NCBI RefSeq assembly: GCF_000498955.2
Contig: NZ_AYGX02000047.1
Location: forward strand, 1-47,914
Origin: Lactiplantibacillus fabifermentans DSM 21115
GTDB lineage: Bacteria > Bacillota > Bacilli > Lactobacillales > Lactobacillaceae
Length of the DNA stretch: 47,914 nt
Reading direction: 5' to 3'
Of the stretch, positions 32,957 to 40,699 are shown piece after piece; position 1 is the stretch's first letter, and each line of letters opens with the position of its first letter. The notes under the pieces were generated by a model, which worked only from the letters and a program-made list of their open reading frames with translations, made no database searches and was not told the origin of the DNA. The position numbers and the translations under genes are program-made.

Positions 32957-34741
32957 CTAATGTGCTGGTGCTTTTTCGGCGCGTTGCCAAGACCGCCGCC
33001 AACGATCAGCTAACCAGATTAGGCCAGCTAACCACGCGATGACACTCGTCCACGTTAAAATGGTCGTCAGCTTATGTGGCTGATAAGTCACCGTTAACGT
33101 GTTTTTCCCAGCCGGCGTTTTAAGGCGTAGTGTCCCGAGCGTCGTTTTATGCAGTTGCGCTGCGGTAAGTCGCTGACCATTGAGCGTAATTTGACTATTC
33201 GTATACGCCACTACTGGAATTCCACGCTTGGAAGCTGCCTTAGTTTGATACCAAGTTAACTGCAATTTGCCGCCAGCTTTGACCGTGTAATGGTACTTGG
33301 CTTTCGGTTTAATAATCAATTTGTTATAAAGACTGTAGTAATGTGTTTTACGATTGAACTTTTTAATGGGCACGTAATCTGGCGTAGTCCGATCGATAAC
33401 TTTAATCAGCAACGCCGTATTTTTCGCATGCAAGATTGGCTGCATTTGCGTCACTTTGGTTACCTTTTTGCCATGATAACGATGACTATTAATAAATCCC
33501 GGCTGTGCTTGAAAACCTTTAGCTAAACTTACAGAAGCGTTATCGAATTGATCCGTCGCCTGTTGAACCGCAACGGTCAATGATAAGACCGAAATCAGTG
33601 CAAAGCAAACCGCGGCAAAGTTGACCAATTTATTGGCCGGACGCTGAGGGTCTGAGCCAATTACATCTTGGCACAGGTTCACACTACCTAATAGCAGTAG
33701 TGGCACGCCAATGATGCCAAACCGGCGGGGCAATTGTAAGAAATTACTTAATGCTGGCCAACTCTTTTGAATTGTTTGCCAAGGCATCAAATTAGTCCCT
33801 AGCACAATGTAAACTAGCGCCGTAATCAGCAATAACTTCGTAAATAAGCTAGTCGTCCGCCAATAATAAATTAGCCCCGCTATACCCAAGTAAAAAACGA
33901 TAAAGACAACGAAATTACTGATAGCGGCGTTGCTGGAACTAAACGGTAAAATAAAGTCGGTAACCCCACTCGTCAGCTTTTGCTGCGCTGGTGGTAATAG
34001 CGTATTGGTTTTGACTAAATCTAAAAACGGCATAATTAAGTTAAAACATAAGACGAGGGCCGTTAAAATGGCAGCGCCTAAATAGCCTAAGCTGCGACCA
34101 AGATGACGTGACTTGAACAAACCGACGACAAAAAATGGTATTAGCACCGGTAATGCTAATAGCATCGTCATCATTTGCGCTTGCGCAATCACGCCAATAA
34201 TCAATCCGAGACTGACCATGGCGCGGAACGACCAATCGCCATGGTAAAAATTTTTCATCGGTTCAATCAATAACGGTACCCATGCTAAGGCGAACGCTCG
34301 CCAATTCGTGCCAAAAATAAAACTGTAGATCGATAAGGAAGACAAATACATCATCCCAAGTGCCACTGCCGTATGCCGTGAAAATCGGAGTCGGCGGGCG
34401 GCCCAATACATCGTCAGCCCCGCCGTGAAATTTAAAATTAAAATCGATAAAATTTGGAAGCGGAACCAGCTCCCGACAACTAACAACAAGCCCCCGAACA
34501 AATAAGTTAACAAGGGACTATACAATTGATTCACGACCCGTCCCGCTTGTTGGAACGAATATAAATTTAAAAAGCTGAAATTATGATGTTGGAGTTGCAT
34601 GGCTGCTTCGTACACCCGATTATAATGGAAATACGTATCGACACCCATAATCGCCGTTCGATTAAAAACCAACGGTGATACCACAATGAGTGACGCCAGC
34701 AGTAAAAGTCCAACAGCCCCAAACTGTTTCCTAACCCGCAT
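32957..34741 (-). CDS. PTPS-related polytopic membrane protein (GT-C-like)
   Basis: A 594-residue protein with about eleven membrane helices and a C-terminal extracellular beta-rich region (about residues 400-565) before a last helix. The first outer loop, MGVDTYFHYNRVYEA, and the QQAGRVVNQLYSPLLTYLFG segment match the 6-pyruvoyl-tetrahydropterin-synthase-related membrane family, whose topology and aspartate-containing first loop resemble GT-C glycosyltransferases such as YfhO. Likely role: transfer of a sugar from a lipid carrier to a surface polymer; this is inference. ATG 34741 has GGAG upstream. It is a single gene divergent from dedA. Confidence 0.75.
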   Translation of the reverse strand: MRVRKQFGAVGLLLLASLIVVSPLVFNRTAIMGVDTYFHYNRVYEAAMQLQHHNFSFLNLYSFQQAGRVVNQLYSPLLTYLFGGLLLVVGSWFRFQILSILILNFTAGLTMYWAARRLRFSRHTAVALGMMYLSSLSIYSFIFGTNWRAFALAWVPLLIEPMKNFYHGDWSFRAMVSLGLIIGVIAQAQMMTMLLALPVLIPFFVVGLFKSRHLGRSLGYLGAAILTALVLCFNLIMPFLDLVKTNTLLPPAQQKLTSGVTDFILPFSSSNAAISNFVVFIVFYLGIAGLIYYWRTTSLFTKLLLITALVYIVLGTNLMPWQTIQKSWPALSNFLQLPRRFGIIGVPLLLLGSVNLCQDVIGSDPQRPANKLVNFAAVCFALISVLSLTVAVQQATDQFDNASVSLAKGFQAQPGFINSHRYHGKKVTKVTQMQPILHAKNTALLIKVIDRTTPDYVPIKKFNRKTHYYSLYNKLIIKPKAKYHYTVKAGGKLQLTWYQTKAASKRGIPVVAYTNSQITLNGQRLTAAQLHKTTLGTLRLKTPAGKNTLTVTYQPHKLTTILTWTSVIAWLAGLIWLADRWRRSWQRAEKAPAH

Positions 34742-35056
34742 AATCAATCTCCTACACTTTTAATTTTAACAACACTTTCCCATACGCATAGTATATTCGG
34801 CCGAGAATTTAAAAGTCAAAGAACCTCACCTGCAATCCCGCAGATTCCTCCTTCGTATAAATTTATTTATCGAACAAACCGCCTGAACTAAAACAACCGA
34901 CTGCAAGCAGTCGGTTGCGGTGAAAACTAGCAAGTAACGGATGATCTATCATTGCATCCGACACATATTCGAGGGACATCAAAGGTGCTTTGATAAACCA
35001 TGGTTATATTATGCGCAAAAATAGCGGTGGCTAAAAGTATACTTATCTGAACTTAT
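34742..35056. other. Structured gene-free region upstream of dedA
   Basis: No gene. It contains a perfect 10-bp hairpin at 34894-34917 (CAACCGACTG arms, CAAG loop) followed on the minus strand by TTTTAG, a CGGATG/CATCCG stem (about 34937-34959), an ATCAAAG/CTTTGAT stem (about 34979-34995) and a TATACT box near 35037. It may hold divergent promoters and an untranslated RNA. I do not recognise a known class. Confidence 0.5.
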
Positions 35057-35083
35057 CCTGAAAAAATCTCATAATTACTTCAG
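35057..35083. promoter_or_regulatory. Diverged copy of the candidate response-regulator box (copy C)
   Basis: CCTGAAAAAATCTC and the following ATAATTACTTCAG match the copy at 45447-45473 at 21 of 27 positions without gaps. It lies about 70 bp before dedA. Confidence 0.5.
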
Positions 35084-35090
35084 CGACTTT

Positions 35091-35114
35091 AAGGGGCAGG
35101 CCCCCGCTTTTTTT
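35091..35114 (+). terminator. Terminator-like hairpin just before dedA
   Basis: GGGG-CAGG-CCCC stem-loop followed by GCTTTTTTT, ending about 38 nt before the dedA start. It could terminate a short leader transcript (attenuation). Confidence 0.6.
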
Positions 35115-35151
35115 CGTATGCTTAGGACAATAAAAAAGTGAGGTAAAGCTT

Positions 35152-35793
35152 ATGACTGTCTTGATATCGAGTTTATTTCATTTAAGCACCGTGCTCCCCC
35201 AACTAATCGCAGCATATGGTAATTGGATCTATGCGGGGTTATTCTTATTAATTTTCGTTGAAACCGGTCTGGTAGTCTTTCCATTCTTACCGGGGGACTC
35301 CATCTTATTTCTGTGTGGTTCATTGGCAGCTTTAGCGAACCACAGTCTGCAATTAACGATTTTATTACCATTGTTAGCCGTCGCCGCAGTATTAGGCGAC
35401 TTAGTCAACTTTGAAATTGGGAAACGTTTCGGAACCCACGTGCTCAACAGCAAACGCCTATCACGGTTCATTAAACCGGAATACTTGCAAGAATCCCAGG
35501 CCTTCTTTGACCGCCATGGCAGTCTCGCCATTTTCTTAGGTCGCTTCGTACCAATCATCCGAACCTTAGTCCCATTCACCGCCGGCATGAGTGCGATGCA
35601 CTACCCAACTTTCGCCCGTTACAACATCATCGGCGGGATTACTTGGATTTTAGTGGCGGTCTTAGCGGGCTTCTTCTTCGGCAATATCGGCTTTGTCCAA
35701 CAACATTTCGAATTGATCATGTTAGCGATCGTCTTTATTTCGCTAATTCCTGTGGGCATCACCTTTTTGAAACGTCGCAGTCCCGCGGAATAA
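35152..35793 (+). CDS. DedA family protein, probable undecaprenyl-phosphate translocase (UptA type)
   Basis: A 213-residue membrane protein. FVETGLVVFPFLPGDSILFL (about residues 35-54) holds the conserved Glu and the P-G-D-S motif, and FDRHGSLAIFLGRFVPIIRT (about 119-138) holds the conserved arginines of the DedA/SNARE-associated family. Re-entrant helices are typical of this fold. DedA proteins of the UptA type carry undecaprenyl phosphate back across the membrane, allowing wall polymers to be made repeatedly. ATG 35152 has GAGGT upstream. It follows a terminator-like hairpin and a diverged copy of a candidate regulatory box, and ends at a 19-bp perfect terminator. Confidence 0.92.
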   Translation: MTVLISSLFHLSTVLPQLIAAYGNWIYAGLFLLIFVETGLVVFPFLPGDSILFLCGSLAALANHSLQLTILLPLLAVAAVLGDLVNFEIGKRFGTHVLNSKRLSRFIKPEYLQESQAFFDRHGSLAIFLGRFVPIIRTLVPFTAGMSAMHYPTFARYNIIGGITWILVAVLAGFFFGNIGFVQQHFELIMLAIVFISLIPVGITFLKRRSPAE

Positions 35794-35815
35794 CCCGCTA
35801 GCAAAACTTCTAATC

Positions 35816-35862
35816 GTATATTAAAGGCCGTCACCATTTTTGAGTGACGGCCTTTAATATAC
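35816..35862. terminator. Long perfect terminator between dedA and tetR
   Basis: A perfect 19-bp inverted repeat with a 9-nt loop (CATTTTTGA). It separates convergent dedA and the TetR gene. Confidence 0.92.
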
Positions 35863-35899
35863 TTATTTGAACGAAAATGATGGACTTTATGGTAACAAC

Positions 35900-36478
35900 T
35901 TAATCTTTTTTGGCCGGGGTAATTTGCAAGAGCACCGCTTTGCGAATCGTATCGACCGCTTCTGATACCGCCGTGATAGAGACTTCACCGTGTTGGACCG
36001 CCCAGTCGATTAATGTCATTTGTACATTGGTCCCCATGGCCGCAATTAAATCGACCGGTGCTTTAATTTCAAGCGGCTGTTCTTTGATAAACGTTTGCCA
36101 CTCTTTAAACAACATCTGGTCAAAATTCGCTTTTAAGTCGGCTTCCGGCTCGTGGACGGTAAATAAAATTTGAATGGCGTGACGATTTTCAGCCATATCC
36201 GCCAATAAGCTGTGCACTAAGGCGTCAATCTCCCCATCAATCATCTGTTGAAACCGCACACTCACCCGCTGCGCAAACAAGGCACTGTAACGCGCTACCA
36301 TTTGATCTAATAAGTCATACTTATCCAAATAGTGAGCATAGAAAGTTGAGCGGCTAATTAAGGCCGTCCCACACACGTCGGCAACCGTGATTTGGCGAAA
36401 CCCCTTATCAACTAATAATTGTAAAAACGCGGCCTGAATGTCGCGCTCAGTCTTAATTTTACGTACATCCGTCGTCAT
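35900..36478 (-). CDS. TetR family transcriptional regulator
   Basis: A 192-residue regulator. The HTH (about residues 8-50) reads FRQITVADVCGTALISRSTF, then YAHYLDKYDLLDQMVARY, much like the TetR protein at 11469 in this window. The C-terminal domain is of the Firmicutes TetR_C type. ATG 36478 is preceded by GAGGAG. It is divergent from a small tryptophan-rich membrane protein gene at 36696, which is the natural candidate target. Its ligand is unknown. Confidence 0.9.
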   Translation of the reverse strand: MTTDVRKIKTERDIQAAFLQLLVDKGFRQITVADVCGTALISRSTFYAHYLDKYDLLDQMVARYSALFAQRVSVRFQQMIDGEIDALVHSLLADMAENRHAIQILFTVHEPEADLKANFDQMLFKEWQTFIKEQPLEIKAPVDLIAAMGTNVQMTLIDWAVQHGEVSITAVSEAVDTIRKAVLLQITPAKKD

Positions 36479-36695
36479 AAATTTACTCCTCAATTAACTA
36501 TATCTTCATATTATCACAAGTCATTTTAAAAGGAACCGTCGTTTTTCGTACACTGATTAGGCTGGGTGTTCGAAAAGCAACAGTTTACCATTTTTTGCTA
36601 GTGTTTTTGCGATGCTAAAAGCCGTACTATTTAATCGTTGAAAGGAACCAGTTAGCCCCTTTCAAATAATCTAAATTGATTAGAGGTAATGGCAT

Positions 36696-36965
36696 ATGTT
36701 TACTTGGAGTTTTTGGATTTTAGCTGTTTGGTTCGTTGTTAACGCGATTTGGATGTGGTTCGATTTGGATAATCAACCGTTGCAAAAAACGTTTGCCTGG
36801 ATCAACGTTGTCGCTGTAATCTGGGGGTTCTGGGCGTTCTATGGTGCTACGTCAGTTGCCGACTTGAACACTTGGTTCCAAGTGCTCAATTGGCTCAACG
36901 TCATCTTAGCTGCCACGCAATTTTACTTCGGCTATCGCAAATCTCAACAACACAAGGTTGCTTAA
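36696..36965 (+). CDS. Small tryptophan-rich membrane protein
   Basis: An 89-residue protein with three predicted membrane helices and ten or so tryptophans, without a recognised family. GAGG lies 9 nt upstream of ATG 36696, and a perfect terminator follows, so it is a genuine single-gene unit. It is divergent from the TetR gene across about 215 bp, suggesting it is that regulator's target, possibly as a stress-responsive or efflux-related membrane protein. That is inference from position only. Confidence 0.75.
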   Translation: MFTWSFWILAVWFVVNAIWMWFDLDNQPLQKTFAWINVVAVIWGFWAFYGATSVADLNTWFQVLNWLNVILAATQFYFGYRKSQQHKVA

Positions 36966-37007
36966 GCTAAGTCAACAATTTATTTTATTCCCAAGCTAGT
37001 CCGCCAA

Positions 37008-37047
37008 AAAAGTCCTTTAATCGTCGCATCACGATTAAAGGACTTTT
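37008..37047. terminator. Bidirectional terminator
   Basis: A perfect 17-bp stem (AAAAGTCCTTTAATCGT and its complement) with a CGCATC loop, between the small membrane protein gene and the convergent GT-C gene. Confidence 0.93.
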
Positions 37048-37050
37048 GCG

Positions 37051-39099
37051 TTATTTAGCGATTGAGTGACGCCATAACGCCCACCAACTTGCCATCAGAC
37101 TCAGGCTCAAGAGTCCGACCAAGGTCGTAACGGTCGTTAGTGTACTCAAGTTTGAACGCTTATGATTCAAGAAAATCTTATATTGTAAGGCGGGTTGCGC
37201 TTTAGTAAAGCGCTGGCCCGTTTGTTGATTGTACCAACTCTTGACATCATGATACGTCACCGCTCGTGGTCCACGATTCGTAATCGAAATCGTCAAAGCA
37301 CCGGCCTTTGTCTGGCGATAGTTAACCGTCGTCGTCTTTTTGGGCGTACCAGTCACGCGTTTGATCAGGTGGCCCGCTTGCCGGATGGTCACCGTCACGC
37401 GACCCGTTTTAGACGCCGGATGCAATTCTAGCTCGTTACTAGCAATCGGAGTCGTCAAATGTACTGTTTGGGTTTGCCCCACCGCGATTTTCAAGGTATC
37501 CGGTAACACGTATGAGCCATTACCTTGACGAGTCACACTAGTTTGCTTCAAATGAGTTTGATTACTTAAATTCAGTAATTGCCCACTGACGATGACGGCC
37601 CCCACAACGGTCACTCCACTTGCTAAAGCGAGTCGTTTTTTGGTTAATACGGGCAGCCACACCGTTGACCAGCCTTGAATCCCGAGCATTAACACGACCG
37701 GTAACAATGGCAACGCATAACGGGCTTCCACTTCCCACAAGCCAACGTGAAACATGGTTAACCCTAAAGTGGCTAGCGCCAATAATTCTAAGCTTAACGC
37801 CGCTTGACGCCGCCGAAGTACCGCCACGATACCACCTAACAGCCAAACTAAGTACCAACACTGCGTCCACAACACCAGCCAAAACTGCCAGCTACGTTGA
37901 TGGCGTATATACCAGCGCGGCGCCTGCAACCATTGCGTCGTTAATTTGAAGCTGTCAAAGTCACCCGTTGCAAAGAAGACCCGAAATTTGCGGGCCAGAT
38001 GGACGACTAACCCACGCGCACCCATCTTAGTGACCCGCGTCTTAATCATCGTCTGCGCCGTTTGCTTTTTAGCCGCGGCCGTTTTCGCCAGCCGGACCTT
38101 AGTAAAGTCAGCATGGTTATATTGACCGTCGAGTTTTGGATTTAAACTCATCGCCATCCAACTCGTCACCGGTAACGCGGTATTAGCATCTTTTTGATAA
38201 CCGTTCACTTTAGCCAAGCGGTTCATCCCACCAGAAAACAGGACCAAGACAACCATACTACCGATCAGCCACTGACCAACGAGTCGCCATGACCATTGAT
38301 GTTGCCATGCCGCTACGCATAAAATGAGCACAACGGCAACCCAGACAACGATCATGTTGCTCTTCATGACGATGCCCAAGCCTAGAACTAGCCAGCTTAG
38401 CATGGACCATAGCCACCGTTGCCAGCCCGTTTTTTGCCGGACAATGACCAGTAAGGCGGCAACATCGACCATCAGTGGCAACACTAGTGCATCCGTATAA
38501 GCAAAGACACCGTAAGCATATAGTGGCACACTCAGTCCCCAAGCTAATAAATAGCTCAGCGCACCCGGTTGCCAGTTACGCCAATGCTTGAGTAAAACCA
38601 GTCCCGCTAGTAGCCCAGTGTCAATCCAGATGAACCGTAACACATTGAGCCCGGCCCATGGCGTCTGCCAGCCTAAACTGAATGCAACTTTTAAGAAGCC
38701 AGCTTCCAACAACGTGAAGTTCACATTATTGGGATAAATTTTGAAATATTGACTCCAGTTCAAAAGACCTTGCGCTAAAGCAATCGCTTGATTGCGAACA
38801 AAGAAAGCATCCGCGCGACCAGCGTCGACAAAGCTAAGCGCCACTGCCAGCTGCGCAATGACGATTAAGCCGCCGATACCCCATAGTACCCGGCGATACG
38901 TGGTGGGTGACCACCGCCGCGCGAAGTGTTGCAAGTTCAGATAGCTTAGTAACAAACCGGCTGCCACTAAGAGCATCGCTAGTGGCGGTGCCCAGTCTTT
39001 ATCGGCAAAAATTTGAACCGGAAAAAACGTTGCAACAATCATCGCGCCCGCAAAGATGGTCGCAACGGCCCAGTTCAATGGGCGCATTAAATATTTCAT
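37051..39099 (-). CDS. GT-C type membrane glycosyltransferase with extracellular C-terminal domain
   Basis: A 682-residue protein with about twelve membrane helices, then an extracellular beta-rich section (about residues 515-650: GNGSYVLPDTLKIAVGQTQT, TGRVTVTIRQAGHLIKRVTG) and a final membrane helix. The layout suits enzymes that take a sugar from undecaprenyl-phosphate and add it to a wall or lipoteichoic acid chain. The first loop SFVDAGRADAFFVRNQAIAL holds acidic residues where GT-C enzymes have catalysis. ATG 39099 overlaps the stop of the GtrB-type gene by 4 nt (ATGA). The coupled pair implies that GtrB makes the lipid-linked sugar that this protein uses. Confidence 0.75.
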   Translation of the reverse strand: MKYLMRPLNWAVATIFAGAMIVATFFPVQIFADKDWAPPLAMLLVAAGLLLSYLNLQHFARRWSPTTYRRVLWGIGGLIVIAQLAVALSFVDAGRADAFFVRNQAIALAQGLLNWSQYFKIYPNNVNFTLLEAGFLKVAFSLGWQTPWAGLNVLRFIWIDTGLLAGLVLLKHWRNWQPGALSYLLAWGLSVPLYAYGVFAYTDALVLPLMVDVAALLVIVRQKTGWQRWLWSMLSWLVLGLGIVMKSNMIVVWVAVVLILCVAAWQHQWSWRLVGQWLIGSMVVLVLFSGGMNRLAKVNGYQKDANTALPVTSWMAMSLNPKLDGQYNHADFTKVRLAKTAAAKKQTAQTMIKTRVTKMGARGLVVHLARKFRVFFATGDFDSFKLTTQWLQAPRWYIRHQRSWQFWLVLWTQCWYLVWLLGGIVAVLRRRQAALSLELLALATLGLTMFHVGLWEVEARYALPLLPVVLMLGIQGWSTVWLPVLTKKRLALASGVTVVGAVIVSGQLLNLSNQTHLKQTSVTRQGNGSYVLPDTLKIAVGQTQTVHLTTPIASNELELHPASKTGRVTVTIRQAGHLIKRVTGTPKKTTTVNYRQTKAGALTISITNRGPRAVTYHDVKSWYNQQTGQRFTKAQPALQYKIFLNHKRSNLSTLTTVTTLVGLLSLSLMASWWALWRHSIAK

Positions 39100-40091
39100 T
39101 GAACCCGTTGGCGTTTAACGATTAAGACCGGTTGTTGACGAGCCGAATAATCGTCTTCTTCAATAATATAACGCGGGCGATGTTTAACTTCGGCGAAAAT
39201 TTTACCAATGTATTCACCGATAATACTAATCCCAATCAATTGAATGCCACCTAAAAACCACAGACTAGTCATCAGCGAGGTCCAGCCATTAATCACATTG
39301 CCGGTAAAGAATCGCGCGACCGCGTAAATCATCATCAGCAAGCTGATACCAATGACAATCACCCCTAACGACATAATGGCTTTGATTGGGGCAATTGAAA
39401 ATGACGTAATGCCATCCAAGGCGAAGGCCACCATCTTTTTAAAGGGATATTTAGATTCACCGGCAAACCGAGGTTGCCGCCGATAATACAGTTTGGTCGT
39501 TGGTAACCCTAATTGTGGAATGATCCCGCGTAAGAATAAATTGGTTTCTTGATATTCCATCAAGGCATCGACCGCCCGTTGACTCAATAACCGAAAGTCG
39601 GCATGATCCGGCACGAGTTGCACCCCAATTTTTTGCATCAAGCCGTAGAACGTTTCGGCCGTAAACCGTTTAAAACGCGAATCGGTGGACCGGTCATTGC
39701 GAACACCTAAGACGATTTCACTGCCGGCCGTAAACCGGGTAACCATTTCTGGAATGAGTTTCGGATCATCTTGCAAGTCAGCGTCAATCGTAATGACCGC
39801 ATCCGAATATTTGCCGGCCACTTTCATGCCGGCCATTAACGCATTTTGATGACCAAAATTGCGACTAAATTTAAGACCGCTGAAGATTGGCTCAGTTTGT
39901 TCATATTGTTGAATGAGTGACCAGGTTTGATCATGGCTACCATCGTCCACGAACAAAATGCGACTGGCCGGATTAACTTGCTTATTAGTAATCATTTTAT
40001 TTAAAATCGCGCCTAATACTTGTGAAGACTCCGGCAAGACCGCTTCTTCATTGTAGCAAGGTACGACAATCGTTAACCGTGGTTGTTTCAT
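39096..40091 (-). CDS. GtrB-type polyprenyl-phosphate glycosyltransferase (GT2)
   Basis: A 331-residue GT2 enzyme. LTIVVPCYNEE opens the GT-A domain, FVDDGSHDQT gives DD at 49-50, and TIDADLQDDP gives DAD at 103-105 and DDP at 108-110. Two C-terminal membrane helices (about 225-255 and 265-290) complete the GtrB/DPM-like layout. Such enzymes transfer a sugar from a nucleotide sugar to undecaprenyl phosphate on the cytoplasmic face. ATG 40091 has GGGGG upstream. It is coupled to the GT-C gene. Upstream lie a TATACT box (40149-40154, minus) and, about 107 bp from the start codon, one copy of a shared 19-bp motif. The sugar is unknown. Confidence 0.9.
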   Translation of the reverse strand: MKQPRLTIVVPCYNEEAVLPESSQVLGAILNKMITNKQVNPASRILFVDDGSHDQTWSLIQQYEQTEPIFSGLKFSRNFGHQNALMAGMKVAGKYSDAVITIDADLQDDPKLIPEMVTRFTAGSEIVLGVRNDRSTDSRFKRFTAETFYGLMQKIGVQLVPDHADFRLLSQRAVDALMEYQETNLFLRGIIPQLGLPTTKLYYRRQPRFAGESKYPFKKMVAFALDGITSFSIAPIKAIMSLGVIVIGISLLMMIYAVARFFTGNVINGWTSLMTSLWFLGGIQLIGISIIGEYIGKIFAEVKHRPRYIIEEDDYSARQQPVLIVKRQRVQ

Positions 40092-40699
40092 TATCAATTC
40101 CCCCTAAATAAATACCTAACTGCCTGTGTTTCACAGGTATTGACAATTAGTATAGTGACTCATCAACAATGAAACTAGTGGTATTGCGTGAACGCCATCT
40201 GAGAAAACTTCAGAATCTTTTCTTTTTTCAGCAGTTCGCATTGTCAAACAAGCTAGCAATACTAAGGAAAGTGCCATGTTTAACTGAGTCGCAGCCACCC
40301 CAAATGTGCTGGACTCCCTCGTCTGGATACTTATTTTTATTATAGCGGTTCCGGTCTAGTTAAAAAAATAATGTGACAGGAAAAAATAAGCTTACAAAGC
40401 AACTTTACCAAAATAGCTTAATTTTTGCTTTATTGCGGGGAATAGTTTATGTTAGTGAAAAATTGACGACCAAATGCGAATTTATTTAGCTAAAGGTGTC
40501 AGCAGCCAGCCGACGCAAGTACACCCACCTCACATTACCGAGGCGTACAGACCTGCAGACTAGTTAGTTAACAGTTATAATAAAACTTGTCGCTAACTGG
40601 TGCGCTTTACTCGTTGGCTACCGACATTCTTACAATTGGTGTTACCAGCGCCAACTTCGCTAAGAAAACACTTTGAATATGGGGAATTGGAGTGGAAAC
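40092..40699. other. Divergent regulatory gap between gtrB-type gene and yfhO
   Basis: About 600 bp without a gene. It contains a CCTGTG/CACAGG hairpin (40123-40137), a minus-strand -10 box TATACT (40149-40154), the shared motif copy A (40198-40216), a second minus-strand TATAAT (about 40340-40345), and a plus-strand TATAAT (40576-40581) that would give yfhO an untranslated leader of about 110 nt. The -35 elements are weak throughout, as expected if promoters depend on an activator. Confidence 0.5.
40198..40216. promoter_or_regulatory. Candidate response-regulator box (copy A)
   Basis: TCTGAGAAAACTTCAGAAT, identical over all 19 bp to copy B at 45447-45465. It has partial dyad symmetry (TCTGA-N7-TCAGA). 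It lies upstream of the gtrB-type operon and about 500 bp before yfhO. Confidence 0.6.
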
